Shown here: piece by piece, positions 11,928 to 21,864 of the stretch
Position numbering within the stretch: position 1 is the stretch's first letter
Layout of the letters: every line of letters starts with the position of its first letter
Origin: Dryocosmus kuriphilus
Taxonomy: Eukaryota > Arthropoda > Insecta > Hymenoptera > Cynipidae
Assembly: GCA_038277395.1 (NCBI GenBank)
Contig: CM076197.1
Coordinates: 104,806,442 to 104,870,441 of the forward strand
Direction of reading: 5' to 3'
Length of the DNA: 64,000 bases
Position numbers and translations under genes: made by a program
The notes under the pieces: model-generated
Databases searched by the model: none
Seen by the model: the letters and a program-made list of their open reading frames with translations, nothing else
What the model was told of the DNA's origin: nothing

Positions 11928-14900
11928 ATGCTGAAAAAATTTATTGTACCGCAACTACTTACTTATGTAAGTATTACTCTGGTTTCGAGTATACCTCAAG
12001 AAGATTTAGACAACCAAATTGTGAGTAATGATAAAATAATTTTAGAATATAAGTTAGGTTAAAATAAAATCAACATCTATTTCTCGATTTTGGAGAATGA
12101 GAGATTTATTTTAGAGATTTTTTTAGAGACAAATGATTATTGATGACGGTTATCCATTTGAAGAATATAATTTGAAAACTCAAGATGGGTACTTTCTTAA
12201 AATTCATCGTATACCGGGCGGAAATGGAGAAAAAGTTAATGAAATCCAACGAAATAAGCCGATTGCTTTTCTCGTACATGCACTCACACAAAGTTCAATA
12301 GATTGGGTTTCTAGTGGGCGAAACGTATCCTTAGGTGAGATATTTTATTTTTTATTCTAACAAATTTAGCCCGTTGTGAAATTTCCTCCACTGAACATAA
12401 TTTATTCAAAATATTTAATTTGGATTGGAAGAAAGTATTTTTTTTGCAAACAAGTCATCATATTGGACTTATTTTTATTCTCACTTTCATAAAATTGGAC
12501 AATATATCTATTTTATGAAGAATAATTAGCATATTATTTTTATGAAAAGCTTATTTGCTGGCTAACAAAGGATTTGACGTGTGGTTAGGAAATAATCGAG
12601 GAACCATTTTTTCCCAAAGGCATCAAACCTTCTTAACAACAAGTTCCAGTTTCTGGAACTTTAGGTGAAACTAGAATTAGTAAAATAACGTAATATAACT
12701 CAGGCCTACAAAAATGAGACTTGTGTGTTTCCCCAATGAGATCTGAAGGTGTTATTATAACCTGAATGTGCAAAAAAGGCCGTTTTTCGGCATATTCAGA
12801 TGAAAATAGCTTCGAAACGCGAAGATATTCGTCAATTTTGCCAACAGATTCGGATTCCTCATGAAAAAATCTACGGAAATGCACATACAAGATTTCTTAT
12901 GTTCACATATTTACAATTGTAGGACCTTTTATATCAACAAATGGCATTTTCTGAGGTACCTCCCGTGCAGAAATTGCCCCACTTCGCCCCATTTAAAATT
13001 AGGCTTTGACAAGGCCCTTGCCAGCTTTACTATTTTGAATAAAATGAACAAAATTATAATAGGGCACTATTCGGGCAGTATAGTGAGTCTATGTGTGATT
13101 ACTTACAATGTATGACCTCGTTGTTGCCATTTTCAAATAATTAAATAACATCCTGATAAAAATTATAACATCATTTTCAATTATTAGATTTTGGCGAGTG
13201 TTTACGGCCAAAATCCCAAGTCGGGTATTTTTCAGATACCTTGGTTTTAATGTCCGGTCGAAAATAATTTCGCAGCGCTTGCCTAGCGCTCGCATCGCGG
13301 CAGTGTATTTATGTCAGTGATGGGAAGTAACTAGTTAAAAGTAACTAGTTACTTTAACTAGTTACTTTTTTTTTGGTAACGATTATAGTAACGAAGTTAA
13401 TTTTTTTAATAGGTAACGAATTGGTAACTAGTTATATTTTTTCAGTAACGGTAACGATAAAAGTCGTTACTTTTTTCGTTACTTTTGAAATATAGTACAG
13501 TATAGTAAAGTATAGTACTTCTTTGTGATGCCATTGATTTAATGTCATTGAATGCCATTGAATGCCCATATTAATTGAAAATGATTATGTGAAAAAATTG
13601 ACTAATTCTTTAGTGATTCCATTACTCATAAATGCACTGAATTCTATTAAATTAAATTGAATTCTGCTCAACTGAATTCAAATTCAATGAATTGTACTAT
13701 ATTCCGATAAATTTGACTAAATTCCACTAATTCCGCTAAAGCTCACTGAATTCTGTTAAATTAAATTGAATTTTACTCAAATCAATATTCAATTCCATTG
13801 AATTTTACTAAATTCCGATAAATTTGACTAAATTCCACTCAATTCTGCTAAACTTCACTGAATTCTATTAAATTAAACTGCATTCTACTCAAATCAATTC
13901 AATTCCATTGTATTTTACTAAATTCCGATAAATTTTATTAAATTCCACTCAATTCTGCTAAAATTCCCTAAATTCTATTAAAAACTACTAAATACCGTTA
14001 AATTAGACTATAATCTACTGAACTCTACTAAATTTCACTGAATTTTATTAAATTAAACTAAATTTTACTCAACTCAATTACGTTCGACTGAATTCCACTA
14101 AATTCCGATAAACTTGTTTCAATTTTACTGAATTCTATTAAATTACAGTGAATTATACTAAATTTCATTAAATTCTATTAAATAAAACTGAACTCTACTC
14201 AATTCAATAAAATTTCATCGATTTATACTAAGTTCCAGTAAATTTGACAAAGTTTTACACAATTCTATTAAATTGCACTCAATTCTAGTACATTTCATTG
14301 AATTTTATTAAATATCACTGAATGCTGTTAAAAATTTCGCTGAGTTCTATATTACATACCACTGAATTCTATTCTATTAAATTCAATTCCACTAAATTTT
14401 TCTGAAATGTGCTAAATTTGACTAAATTCCATTGGAAATGAAAAATTAAATTCAGAAGTAATTCAAATTCAAATTATTTCTTAACGTGCAAAACAAACTT
14501 CAATTACAAAATTCGGAATATGAAAAAAATTTTGACTGAGAATCGAAAACTTCAAAATTTGGACAATTATTCAAATTTTGTTATTGAAATTTCTTTGAAT
14601 TCCACTAAATTTCATCTATTTATATTAAATTAAATTAATTACATTAAATTCAAAAATTTTATTTTACTAATTTTCTACGAAATTCTTTTAAATTTGACTA
14701 TATTCCATTGAATTCAAATAAATTTCACTTAATTCTATTAAATTCATACTGATATGAACTAATTTCGGCTAAATTTTGCTAAATTTGGATAAACTCCATT
14801 AAATTCTACTAATTTTCACTAAATTTTACTCAATCTCGGTAAATTTGACTACATTTTATTAAATTTCACTGTTTTCTACTAAATTCCATTATATTCGCCT

Positions 14901-15935
14901 AAACTGTATCTAATTAAATTAAATTCCACGAAATTCTACTAAATTCCGCTAAATTTGAGTAAATTCTACTGACTTATATTAAATTCTGCTAAATTTGACT
15001 AAATTCCACTGGATTGTACTAAATGCTGCTGAATTTCACTAAATTTTATCCAATTAAACTGAATTCTACTGAATTCTAATTTCGCCAAATTTTACCATAT
15101 TCCACTGATTCATTTGGATGGCATCTAACGGTACCTTAGGAACTCTCATAATTTCAATGCCTTTTTATGCTATTTATTATTTGCTTCATTTCAATCCATT
15201 TCATTCCCTTCTTATGGATTTAAAAGCATTACTTGATGGTTTCAAAAACGGAATAAAAGCGCATTGAAACGTTTCAATGCCTTTTAATGCTTTCCTTTTT
15301 ACAGGGTTATTGTTTCTGCAACGATTTTTTCATTTTGACTACACTGTAAAAAATTTTTTGGTGAATTTTCCCAAAATCTTAGGGAAGTTTTTAACCCCAA
15401 CTTTTGGAAATTTTCCCTACTTACATTGGGGAATATTCACTAATTTTTGTGAAAATTTTCGAGAACTTGGGGAAAATTACCTATTCTCTTGGTGAAAATT
15501 CACTACACATTATTGGGATTTATCAGTTCCATAAAACTTTTGGGGAATATTCACTACTTTTTGTGAAAATTTTCGAGAACTTGGGGAAAATTACCTATTT
15601 TCTTGGTGAAATGTCTTCTCCCTAACGAAATGTGGAAGTTTAATTACGAAAACGTTGGGGAAAATTCCCAAAATTTTTTACAGTGTATTCGAATGGTGGT
15701 AGCAAAAAGGGGAGATGGATCGACGAAACTTTCGAACAATTGCTAATTACTAATCTCATATTTCTAAAATATAAAAGGAACGAAAAAAGTAACGATAGTT
15801 CCTTTTTTTTTTTGAAAAAGTAACTGCGTGAAAGTTATATTTCAAAATGGTAACGGTAACGGTAACTAGTTACTTTTTTTCGTGATGTAGCGGTAACGAT
15901 AACTAGTTCCTTTTAAAAAGTAACTTACCCATCAC

Positions 15936-16008
<73 letters not shown>

Positions 16009-19000
16009 GTATTCGTGATAAATCACATTCTGTTTACACGTGGAATAAATTTTAAGAAAAAAAATTTATTTTTCACTATTTACATGTGGTCCATCACTTT
16101 AAGGGGTATTTATGGGTACTTAGGGAGGCGGTTATTTAAAAAATCCTGAAACATGTAAAGTCAAATATTCGATATTGTAAACAGAACTGTTTTTTTTTTA
16201 AATTCTTGAGTTTATACCCTGATGTTAATGATAAAAATATTCATAAGAAATGTAGTTTTTAAAAAATATAAAATAAGGGTTGCAACACCTTGGATCATAA
16301 ACATACTTAATACTTCTGGCTTCTTACGATAAATGTCTTCTACTTGGGTTTATTCAAAAATAGCCATTAGATGCCGAGATATATCAAAAAAAATGATTTT
16401 AAGGGTAAATGTTAGGTGTCGTTTTCACTCCTTAAAAGTGGATGTCGGCAGATAAAAAAAATATGTATCTCTTATTCCGTGAAATACTACAATATACCGA
16501 AAAATTATCAAAATCTGTGAGGTTGGGTTTGAGGGGTTTCGTTGCAAGTAAAAAAGTTCCTTCTTTCTGAGTCTCAAATCAGGTGATCTTCCGTAGGGTG
16601 TAGTTCAGAAAAGTATCGCTAGATGGCTTCAAAATGTCTTCTCAGAAGTGACGTCGTTCGAAAAAGGTACATATAAGAGACGGACGATTGCTCACTATCG
16701 TCACTCTGGTTGATCTGGTTTTCCTTCACACAAATTTGTGTGAAGGGAAAAACGCCAACATGAAAAATAGTTCATCTCTTCACATTAAGAACACACGCGA
16801 GATTTTTTTTCGTATATTATGCTACTTTTTGAATTCTGCTTTTCCAATTTAGCATTTATATTTTAATTCGTTTTTGGTATTTTATTATAGTTGCGACGTA
16901 ATAAAATTCATTTTTTATAAAAGCAGGTAATTTTAACCCGATTATGATTTTCTTAAAAAAGGCATTCACTAGAAAAGCTGACAAGGCCCTGACAAGTTTC
17001 CCCTACCTAGGGCATTGACGAGTCCAAGCGTTACACCCTTGTCGGGCTCTAACCAGTTTTACTGGCTAGTACTACACCAGAACTAGGGGAAACTGACCAG
17101 AACCCTACTAGGCCCACATCAAGATTTCTGCACGGGGCTAAGCACCAAACGTTTTATCAGACCGAATTCCTCAGAACTCTCTATCAAGGTGTTTTTTCGG
17201 GTCGCTTATTTCAAATTTGGAGTCAGAATTTAAATTTTCAAAGTGGCGGATCAAATATGGCAGACCAAAAATAAAAAATTCGTTATAATTCTACGAACAA
17301 TCACTAGCAAGCAGTTTTTTGGATCACCATTTTGAAAATTTAAATTCTGACCCCAAATTCGTAATCAGCTAGCCAAAAAACTTTTTGATAGAGAGTTCTA
17401 AGGAAATCGGTCTGATGAAACGTTTGGTGTTTAAGTACCTCAGAAAATGGAATTTGTTGCTATAAAAGGTCCTACAGTTGTAAATATTTGACCATAACAT
17501 AAATCATGTATGTGCATTTCCGTAGATTTTTTCATGAAGCATCCAAATCTGTTGGCCAAATTGACGAATATCTTCACGTTCCAAAGTTAATTTTATCTAA
17601 ATATGCTGAAAACCGCCATTTTTGCATTTTCAGGTTAGAACATCTCAAAATCCTGACATGCTAGACAAATTCTCCTGCCAGATTCGGATTCAACGTGAAA
17701 AATTAAGTGAGCAAACACCTTCAAATCTCAGTGGGGGAAATCTTGTATTTTTAAAGAATTTTTTTAATGAATAAGAGAAAATTTAATTAATTTTTCACAG
17801 AGAGCCTCGGTAGCTCAAGTGGTAGTGCGCCGATCTTCCAAACAAGAGGGTCCGGGGTTCTATTCCTGAGACGGGTACCAATGGAATTTTTTCTATGTAC
17901 TTTTACCGAGCCTCTCGTTGTTCGGAACCCGCGTTTAAACTTGTAATTGTTCTGGAAGACTCTCAAAATCTGTAAACGGTAGGGGGTATAAACTAATATA
18001 CAATACAGTAATTAATTGTTTACAGTTGGCACGAAAGTGGTGTTATCGACGTTCCCGAAACAATAGACTTCATTTTGAATAACACTGGAAGAAGTAAACT
18101 TTTTTATGTATGCTATTCCCAATCATGCACCGAATTAGTTGTCATGGGATCTCTAAAACCTGAATACAATAAAAAAATAACTTTAGCTGTGAACATGGCA
18201 CCAGTTGTTTTTACAGGGCATATTAAAGGACTTTCGTGGCTGCTATTTATGATTATCGGTCGTTTTTTTTTTCATAGTGAGAACAATTTTTTAGAATTAC
18301 TTATTTGAAATATCTGATGTTATAAAAAATAATAATACAAAATTATGTACAATAGTAGAATTTAAAAAATGTATAAACGCTAATTCATTGTTATTATCAT
18401 AGGAGATCCTTGATTATGTAGGTCACTTCGGCATAACAGTTTCACCTTCGTGGGCATACATTAACACCTTTATTTTCAACAATAGAATACCGACATTTTT
18501 CGCTTTCGTTTGTATATACTCAGTACTTGGAATTGACTACAATGGTCCAGATTTGGTAAGAACAACTTTAATATGTTTAACTTCGAACTATTTGTCAAGT
18601 TTCTATTAAGGTCATTTGACAACAATTTTAATTTTCAGGAAATTGTAAGAAAACAAATTGTATATACTCCTGGAGGATTATCTACAAAACAATTGATTCA
18701 TTACGCTTTCGGTGTCATTAACCCAGGTCATCGTATAATTTATAATAAATATTTTATAAACGTTTTAGTTCCTCAAAACCAGAATTACTTATCTCTAGTC
18801 AATTTACATAATTTTTATAATTTCATTAACTATAATTAGAATCAATTTGCAACTGAAATTGGACGCTTTTTATTTGGAAATATTGAAATATAATGCATGT
18901 AGAACAAAAAGACAGGCTAATAATTTGATTACAATTATTAAAAAATTTTTACACAGATACCTTTCGTCAATACGATTACGGAAAAAGTGAAAATATGAAA

Positions 19001-19350
19001 ATATATAATTCTACAATTCCTCCAAGCTATCCCCTGGAAAAAGTGACTGTACCCATGGCAATTTTTCAAGGGCTTCATGATTTCCTTGCTAGTCCAGAAG
19101 TATGAAACAAATCCCAAAAAAAGAATTTAAAATATAAATACCTAGAACTGAATGAAAATCGAATTCTTATATTTTCTTCCAGGACGTTGAATTACTAGTC
19201 AAAAAACTTCCAAATGTTGTCTGTAGACTTATAGAACCAAAATTCAACCACGCTAGTTTTACTTGGACCAAAGGAATAAGAAAACTCGTCTATGAGAAAA
19301 TTGCAGATGCATTAATTAATTACGGAAGAAATAAAACTTGTGCCTTGTAA
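11928..19350 (+). CDS. Acid lipase-like gene (gastric/lysosomal alpha/beta-hydrolase type), eight exons, probably non-catalytic or decaying
   Basis: Exons by splice sites and homology: 11928-12020, 12127-12334, 12550-12664, 18026-18276, 18403-18555, 18639-18726, 18957-19099, 19183-19350, about 405 codons. The start ATG leads a hydrophobic signal-like segment (LLTYVSITLVSS), so a secreted or lysosomal product is expected. Family landmarks in order: GYPFEEYNLKTQDGYFL, LVHALTQSSIDWV, VWLGNNRG, WHESGVIDVPETIDFIL, CYSQSCTE, QLIHYAF, FQGLHDFL and FNHASFTW. The family normally has an HG oxyanion dipeptide and a GHSQG serine elbow. Here these read HA and CYSQS: the Ser is kept but both elbow glycines are gone. 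The Asp (GLHD) and His (NHASF) candidates remain. Donor and acceptor phases agree at all junctions except exon 4/5, where removing one T from the T10 run at 18263-18272 restores phase. AATAAA lies at 19364. It could be a pseudogene or a lipase-like protein with a non-enzymatic role. Confidence 0.8.
13540..15110. repeat. Degenerate tandem array of AAATTCTACT/GAATTCCACT units
   Basis: About 1.6 kb of short (10-22 bp) units resemble ACTAAATTCCACTGAATTCT, heavily diverged. It forms the interior of the hAT-like element and has no coding potential. Confidence 0.7.
15342..15685. mobile_element. 344-bp MITE with TA target duplication
   Basis: The ends CACTGTAAAAAATTTTTTGG and its inverted copy ending TTTTTTACAGTG are flanked by TA at 15340-15341 and 15686-15687. 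That suggests a Tc1/mariner-type or other TA-inserting family. Inside, a block starting GGGGAATATTCACTA is present twice (about 15429 and 15541) with little divergence. Short open frames here are repeat by-products. It is nested in the hAT-like element. Confidence 0.7.
15941..16005. repeat. (TA)n microsatellite, about 32 units
   Basis: An uninterrupted TA dinucleotide run lies immediately 3' of the hAT-like element end. Confidence 0.95.
16006..17439. other. Unassigned intron sequence inside the composite element
   Basis: Contents include a perfect 24-bp palindrome (16723-16746) and a GC-richer block at 16975-17140 with repeated short motifs (GACAAGGCCCTGACAAG, CCCCTACCTAGGG, CTAGGGGAAACTGACCAG). 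No protein frame was seen. It probably belongs to the interior of the element flanked by the 12707/17755 arms. Confidence 0.4.
16723..16746. repeat. Perfect 24-bp palindrome
   Basis: CCTTCACACAAA is followed directly by its reverse complement, with a few more matching bases outside. Its position inside intron 3 suggests a transposon-internal cruciform or a turn-around point. Confidence 0.8.
17804..17880 (+). ncRNA. tRNA-like sequence, probably the head of a SINE or a tRNA pseudogene
   Basis: TAGCTCAAGTGG (17811-17822) fits the pol III A-box exactly. GGTTCTATTCC (17856-17866) fits the B-box with one mismatch, at the expected spacing. A 7-nt loop CTTCCAA would give anticodon TCC (Gly). The acceptor and anticodon stems pair poorly, however, and the sequence continues into a non-tRNA tail, so it is unlikely to be a working tRNA gene. 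It lies in lipase intron 3, about 150 bp before exon 4. Confidence 0.45.
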
Positions 19351-19363
19351 CTCGTAAAAAGAA

Positions 19364-19369
19364 AATAAA
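19364..19369 (+). terminator. Polyadenylation signal AATAAA of the lipase-like gene
   Basis: AATAAA lies 14 bp after the TAA stop codon. It is short but acceptable for a compact 3' UTR. Confidence 0.5.
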
Positions 19370-19790
19370 TTGTTTTAAGTTACATGCTTTTAAAAAAAAT
19401 TACAAAAGCTTCTACATTACTTTCTTTTCCACTTACAACTTTGATGAGATGATTAATTTGCTTACAAAAGCGTTCAATTTTGTTACCTCCCCTTGACTAA
19501 ACGTATTCCAGAATATCTAAAAAAAAAAATATTGACAAGAAAATTCAAATATTTATTATAACTTGTTATTTAATTTTCAGTTCAGTGTCTTTTTATTTTG
19601 CTCAAAAATCACTGATTACACCCTAAGTGAATACTAGGAAACAAATAATTCATTTTCTTGTGATTTAAAATTGATTACATTTTTTTTCAATTAAATTTTA
19701 GTGACTCCAAGGCAGCCAATATACATATTCCCTCCTGTATAGTTTTCTCTGCATATAGATGGAAAAAATCATAACTTATAATAAAAAAAA
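19370..19790. other. Spacer 3' of the lipase-like gene
   Basis: AT-rich sequence; no feature recognised. Confidence 0.45.
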
Positions 19791-21060
19791 ATCTGCCCGC
19801 TTCGCGGGCACGTTCTCGTCGCGCGCTTCGCGCGAAGTATGAGCGCGCCTAGGGCAAGCGTCTGTTGGCACTCGCGCTTCGCGCTCGATAGATTATTCAC
19901 CTCGCGCTACGCGCTCGGCGTTTATGGTTCGTATAAACCTTTAAATTAAAAATTACAAAAGAAATTATTTTACTCAAGGCTCCATCGCCCTTAAGGAATA
20001 CATTCTCATCATGACACTCGCGCTTCGCGCTCGATAATTACATTTTTTTAAAACACATTGTAGATTGGTAAAGTTTTTTAGTGATTTTCCAAATTTTCAC
20101 AATAGAGGATTTCGATTCTTAAAAGCAAAACGATGAGTCTTATAAATAAATTTTGTAGCTCTTTCCAAGGTGAAAAATATTCTACTTGTTAATATTTTCT
20201 CATATCTTGCATAGTTTTGCTGAAAAGTGGTTTTCTTTATATATTTCATAACATATTTCACGAATAACTGAAAAACTACGCGTCTGTTCAAAAAAATGAT
20301 GGAGAGAAAATTTGTAAGTATTTTTGAGATGAACAACTTTGTTTATTATCATTTTTTTCGTATCTTGCATAGTTTGGCGGGAAATTTGGAATTTTTTATT
20401 TTTAATAACGTTTTATCGATTAAAACAAAAACCGTGCATTTCATCAAAAAATGGTTAAAACAAAATTTGTAGATCCTTCTAAATTGAACACTTTTTTTTC
20501 TGCCATTTTTTTGTATCTTCAATATTTTGGCGGGAAACCAGAGTTTCTTAATTTTAATAGCGTTTTCTTGATTAAATAAAAAACCGTTCATTTTATCAAA
20601 AAACAGTTAAGACAAAGTTTATAGATTTTTTTAAGGTGAATAATTTTACTTTCTTACATTTTTTTTTGTATCTCTCATATTTTAGCCGAAAAATGGATTT
20701 CTTTATTTTGTGAAAACCGTTTTTGATGGATAAAACCATAACCGTTAGTCAAAAACCGCTGGTTAACGAACTAGTCCTTTCTTTTTACCCCTTAAAGAAG
20801 TGTACCAAAGCGCACTCCAATCCGATTAGTTCTTCGAATGTTATCGTGGGAACAGTCTCCGACGACGACAACAACGACAACGACGACAATAACGACGACA
20901 ACGACGACAACAACGACGACAACGACAACAGACAGATAGACACCGTCGTAAAAACCGTTTTTTTCGGATTCAGGAGGTCTCAAAACGTGGAGATTTCATG
21001 AAATCCGCGAAAGTCAAATTTTGCATAAATCTAATGCCTTCTCTGATGAGAATGTAAAAA
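19791..21060 (+). mobile_element. Rep-A copy 1: element with GC-hairpin cluster and ~155-bp tandem units
   Basis: One end (ATCTGCCCGCTTCGCGGGCA) carries a cluster of short GC hairpins, CGCGCGCTTCGCGCG, CTCGCGCTTCGCGCTCG and CTCGCGCTACGCGCTCG, all within 250 bp of otherwise AT-rich DNA. The middle holds about four diverged ~155-bp units marked by GTATCTTGCATAGTTTGGCG (near 20207, 20362, 20512 and 20671). Then come a GACAAC/GACGAC microsatellite (20868-20932), a conserved block with AAAACCGTTTTTTTCGGATT and the other end CTTCTCTGATGAGAATG. The same order, inverted, recurs at 53330-54190 and, partly, at 62895-63860, so it is a dispersed family. No open frame in it is protein-like. Confidence 0.75.
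20868..20932. repeat. GAC/AAC trinucleotide microsatellite
   Basis: ACGACGACAACAACGACAAC-type repeats. They code for Asp/Asn or, on the other strand, Val runs, which explains the low-complexity frames here. Confidence 0.9.
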
Positions 21061-21116
21061 GAAAAATGAAACTTTCTATTTTTCTGACAAAATATAAGTT
21101 TCTTAAATAAAATATT

Positions 21117-21790
21117 GGATAAAGTTCCGAATAGCTGAATTTTCCGATTTTAATGAAACTTCGTACTCTTATGTGCTTTGACGCGCTTATTACGAATATG
21201 ATAGTGAAAATTGGCGACTAGGCGATTTTCATGGTGAAAACCATTAAAAAACACCATAAAATCAAGTTTTTTGGGTTTATCTCAGTAAATACGCAGAATT
21301 TCGAAAAATATTTTGAACAAAAGTTTTAGCTAGTATAAAAATACATCTCTTTTGTAGAATACACTTTTCGGCTAAAATCATTATTTTTCGAGAAAAAGAG
21401 GATTGCGTTGGAAAAACAAAGAAAAAGACGAAGAAAGTTAAGGAAATGCGTTTGGTCACTCTTTTTGCGTTTATCTAAACCAGCACGCATAATATTATCA
21501 AATATTGGAAACAAAAGTTGTACATCTAATTGAGTTACACATATTTTGTCTGCAACGTTTTTATCTACAAGTAATAGTTTTCGCGAAAATTAGTGATACA
21601 TCGATTATCATGGGAAAAAAACCCTTAAAAATCAAGGTTTTTTGCGTTTAGATTAGTCAATACGCAAACTTTCGCAAAATATTTGAAACAAAAGTTATGA
21701 ACCTCATCGAGATACACATTTTTTGTTTCAAACATTTTTTCATAAGAGTGATAGTTTTCGAGAAAATTAGTGATACATCTGATAAAATTT
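21117..21790. mobile_element. Rep-B copy 1 (partial)
   Basis: It starts near the terminus AAAGTTCCGAATAG and contains ATTGGCGACTAGGCGATTTTC, GTTTATCTCAGTAAATACGCAG and AGCTAGTATAAAAATACATC. The same blocks occur at 37440-38258 and 56636-57774. The second terminus is missing, so the copy is truncated next to LINE C. Confidence 0.7.
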
Positions 21791-21864
21791 AACAAATTTT
21801 AGTACAATAAGCGACAGGTCTTTCTCTACCGTCCGCGCTCCTAGTACTAACAGGCGGGTGTTTC

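Larger units (their letters stand above)
13315..15937. mobile_element. hAT-like non-autonomous element with CAGTGATGGG ends
   Basis: The left terminus is CAGTGATGGGAAGTAACTAG and the right terminus is ...AAGTAACTTACCCATCACTG. The GTAACTAGTTAC subterminal repeats occur several times at both ends (13330-13480 and 15830-15925). CAGNG...TAACTAGTTAC termini are typical of hAT-derived elements as I know them. The expected 8-bp target duplication is not clean (ATTTATGT versus ATGTATAT). The interior (13540-15110) is a degenerate tandem array, followed by a nested MITE. No transposase is left. Confidence 0.65.
12707..17755. mobile_element. Composite inverted-repeat element in lipase intron 3
   Basis: Arms at 12707-12962 and 17440-17755 are inverted copies. 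Both carry GACGAATATCTTC (forward or complement), the ATGTGCATTTCCGTAGATTTT block, AGGTCCTACA and the CAGAAAATG block. The left arm lacks about 100 bp that the right arm has. Next to both inner borders is a CCCGTGCAGAAAT motif (12958-12972 and, inverted, 17127-17139). The interior holds a separate hAT-like element, a TA microsatellite and unassigned sequence. The whole fills most of the intron and is presumably removed by splicing. Confidence 0.6.

Noticed and set aside
17804..17880. Functional tRNA-Gly(TCC) gene
   Set aside because: A and B boxes fit, but the acceptor and anticodon stems pair poorly and the sequence runs into a tail, so SINE or pseudogene is likelier.
20723..21001. Frame with Asp/Asn run and its antisense Val run
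   Set aside because: Produced by the GAC/AAC microsatellite in Rep-A.
19791..21060. Rep-A as a Helitron because of terminal hairpins and no obvious duplication
   Set aside because: No TC...CTRR ends were found, and an inverted ACATTCTCATC word at both ends speaks against it. Left unclassified.
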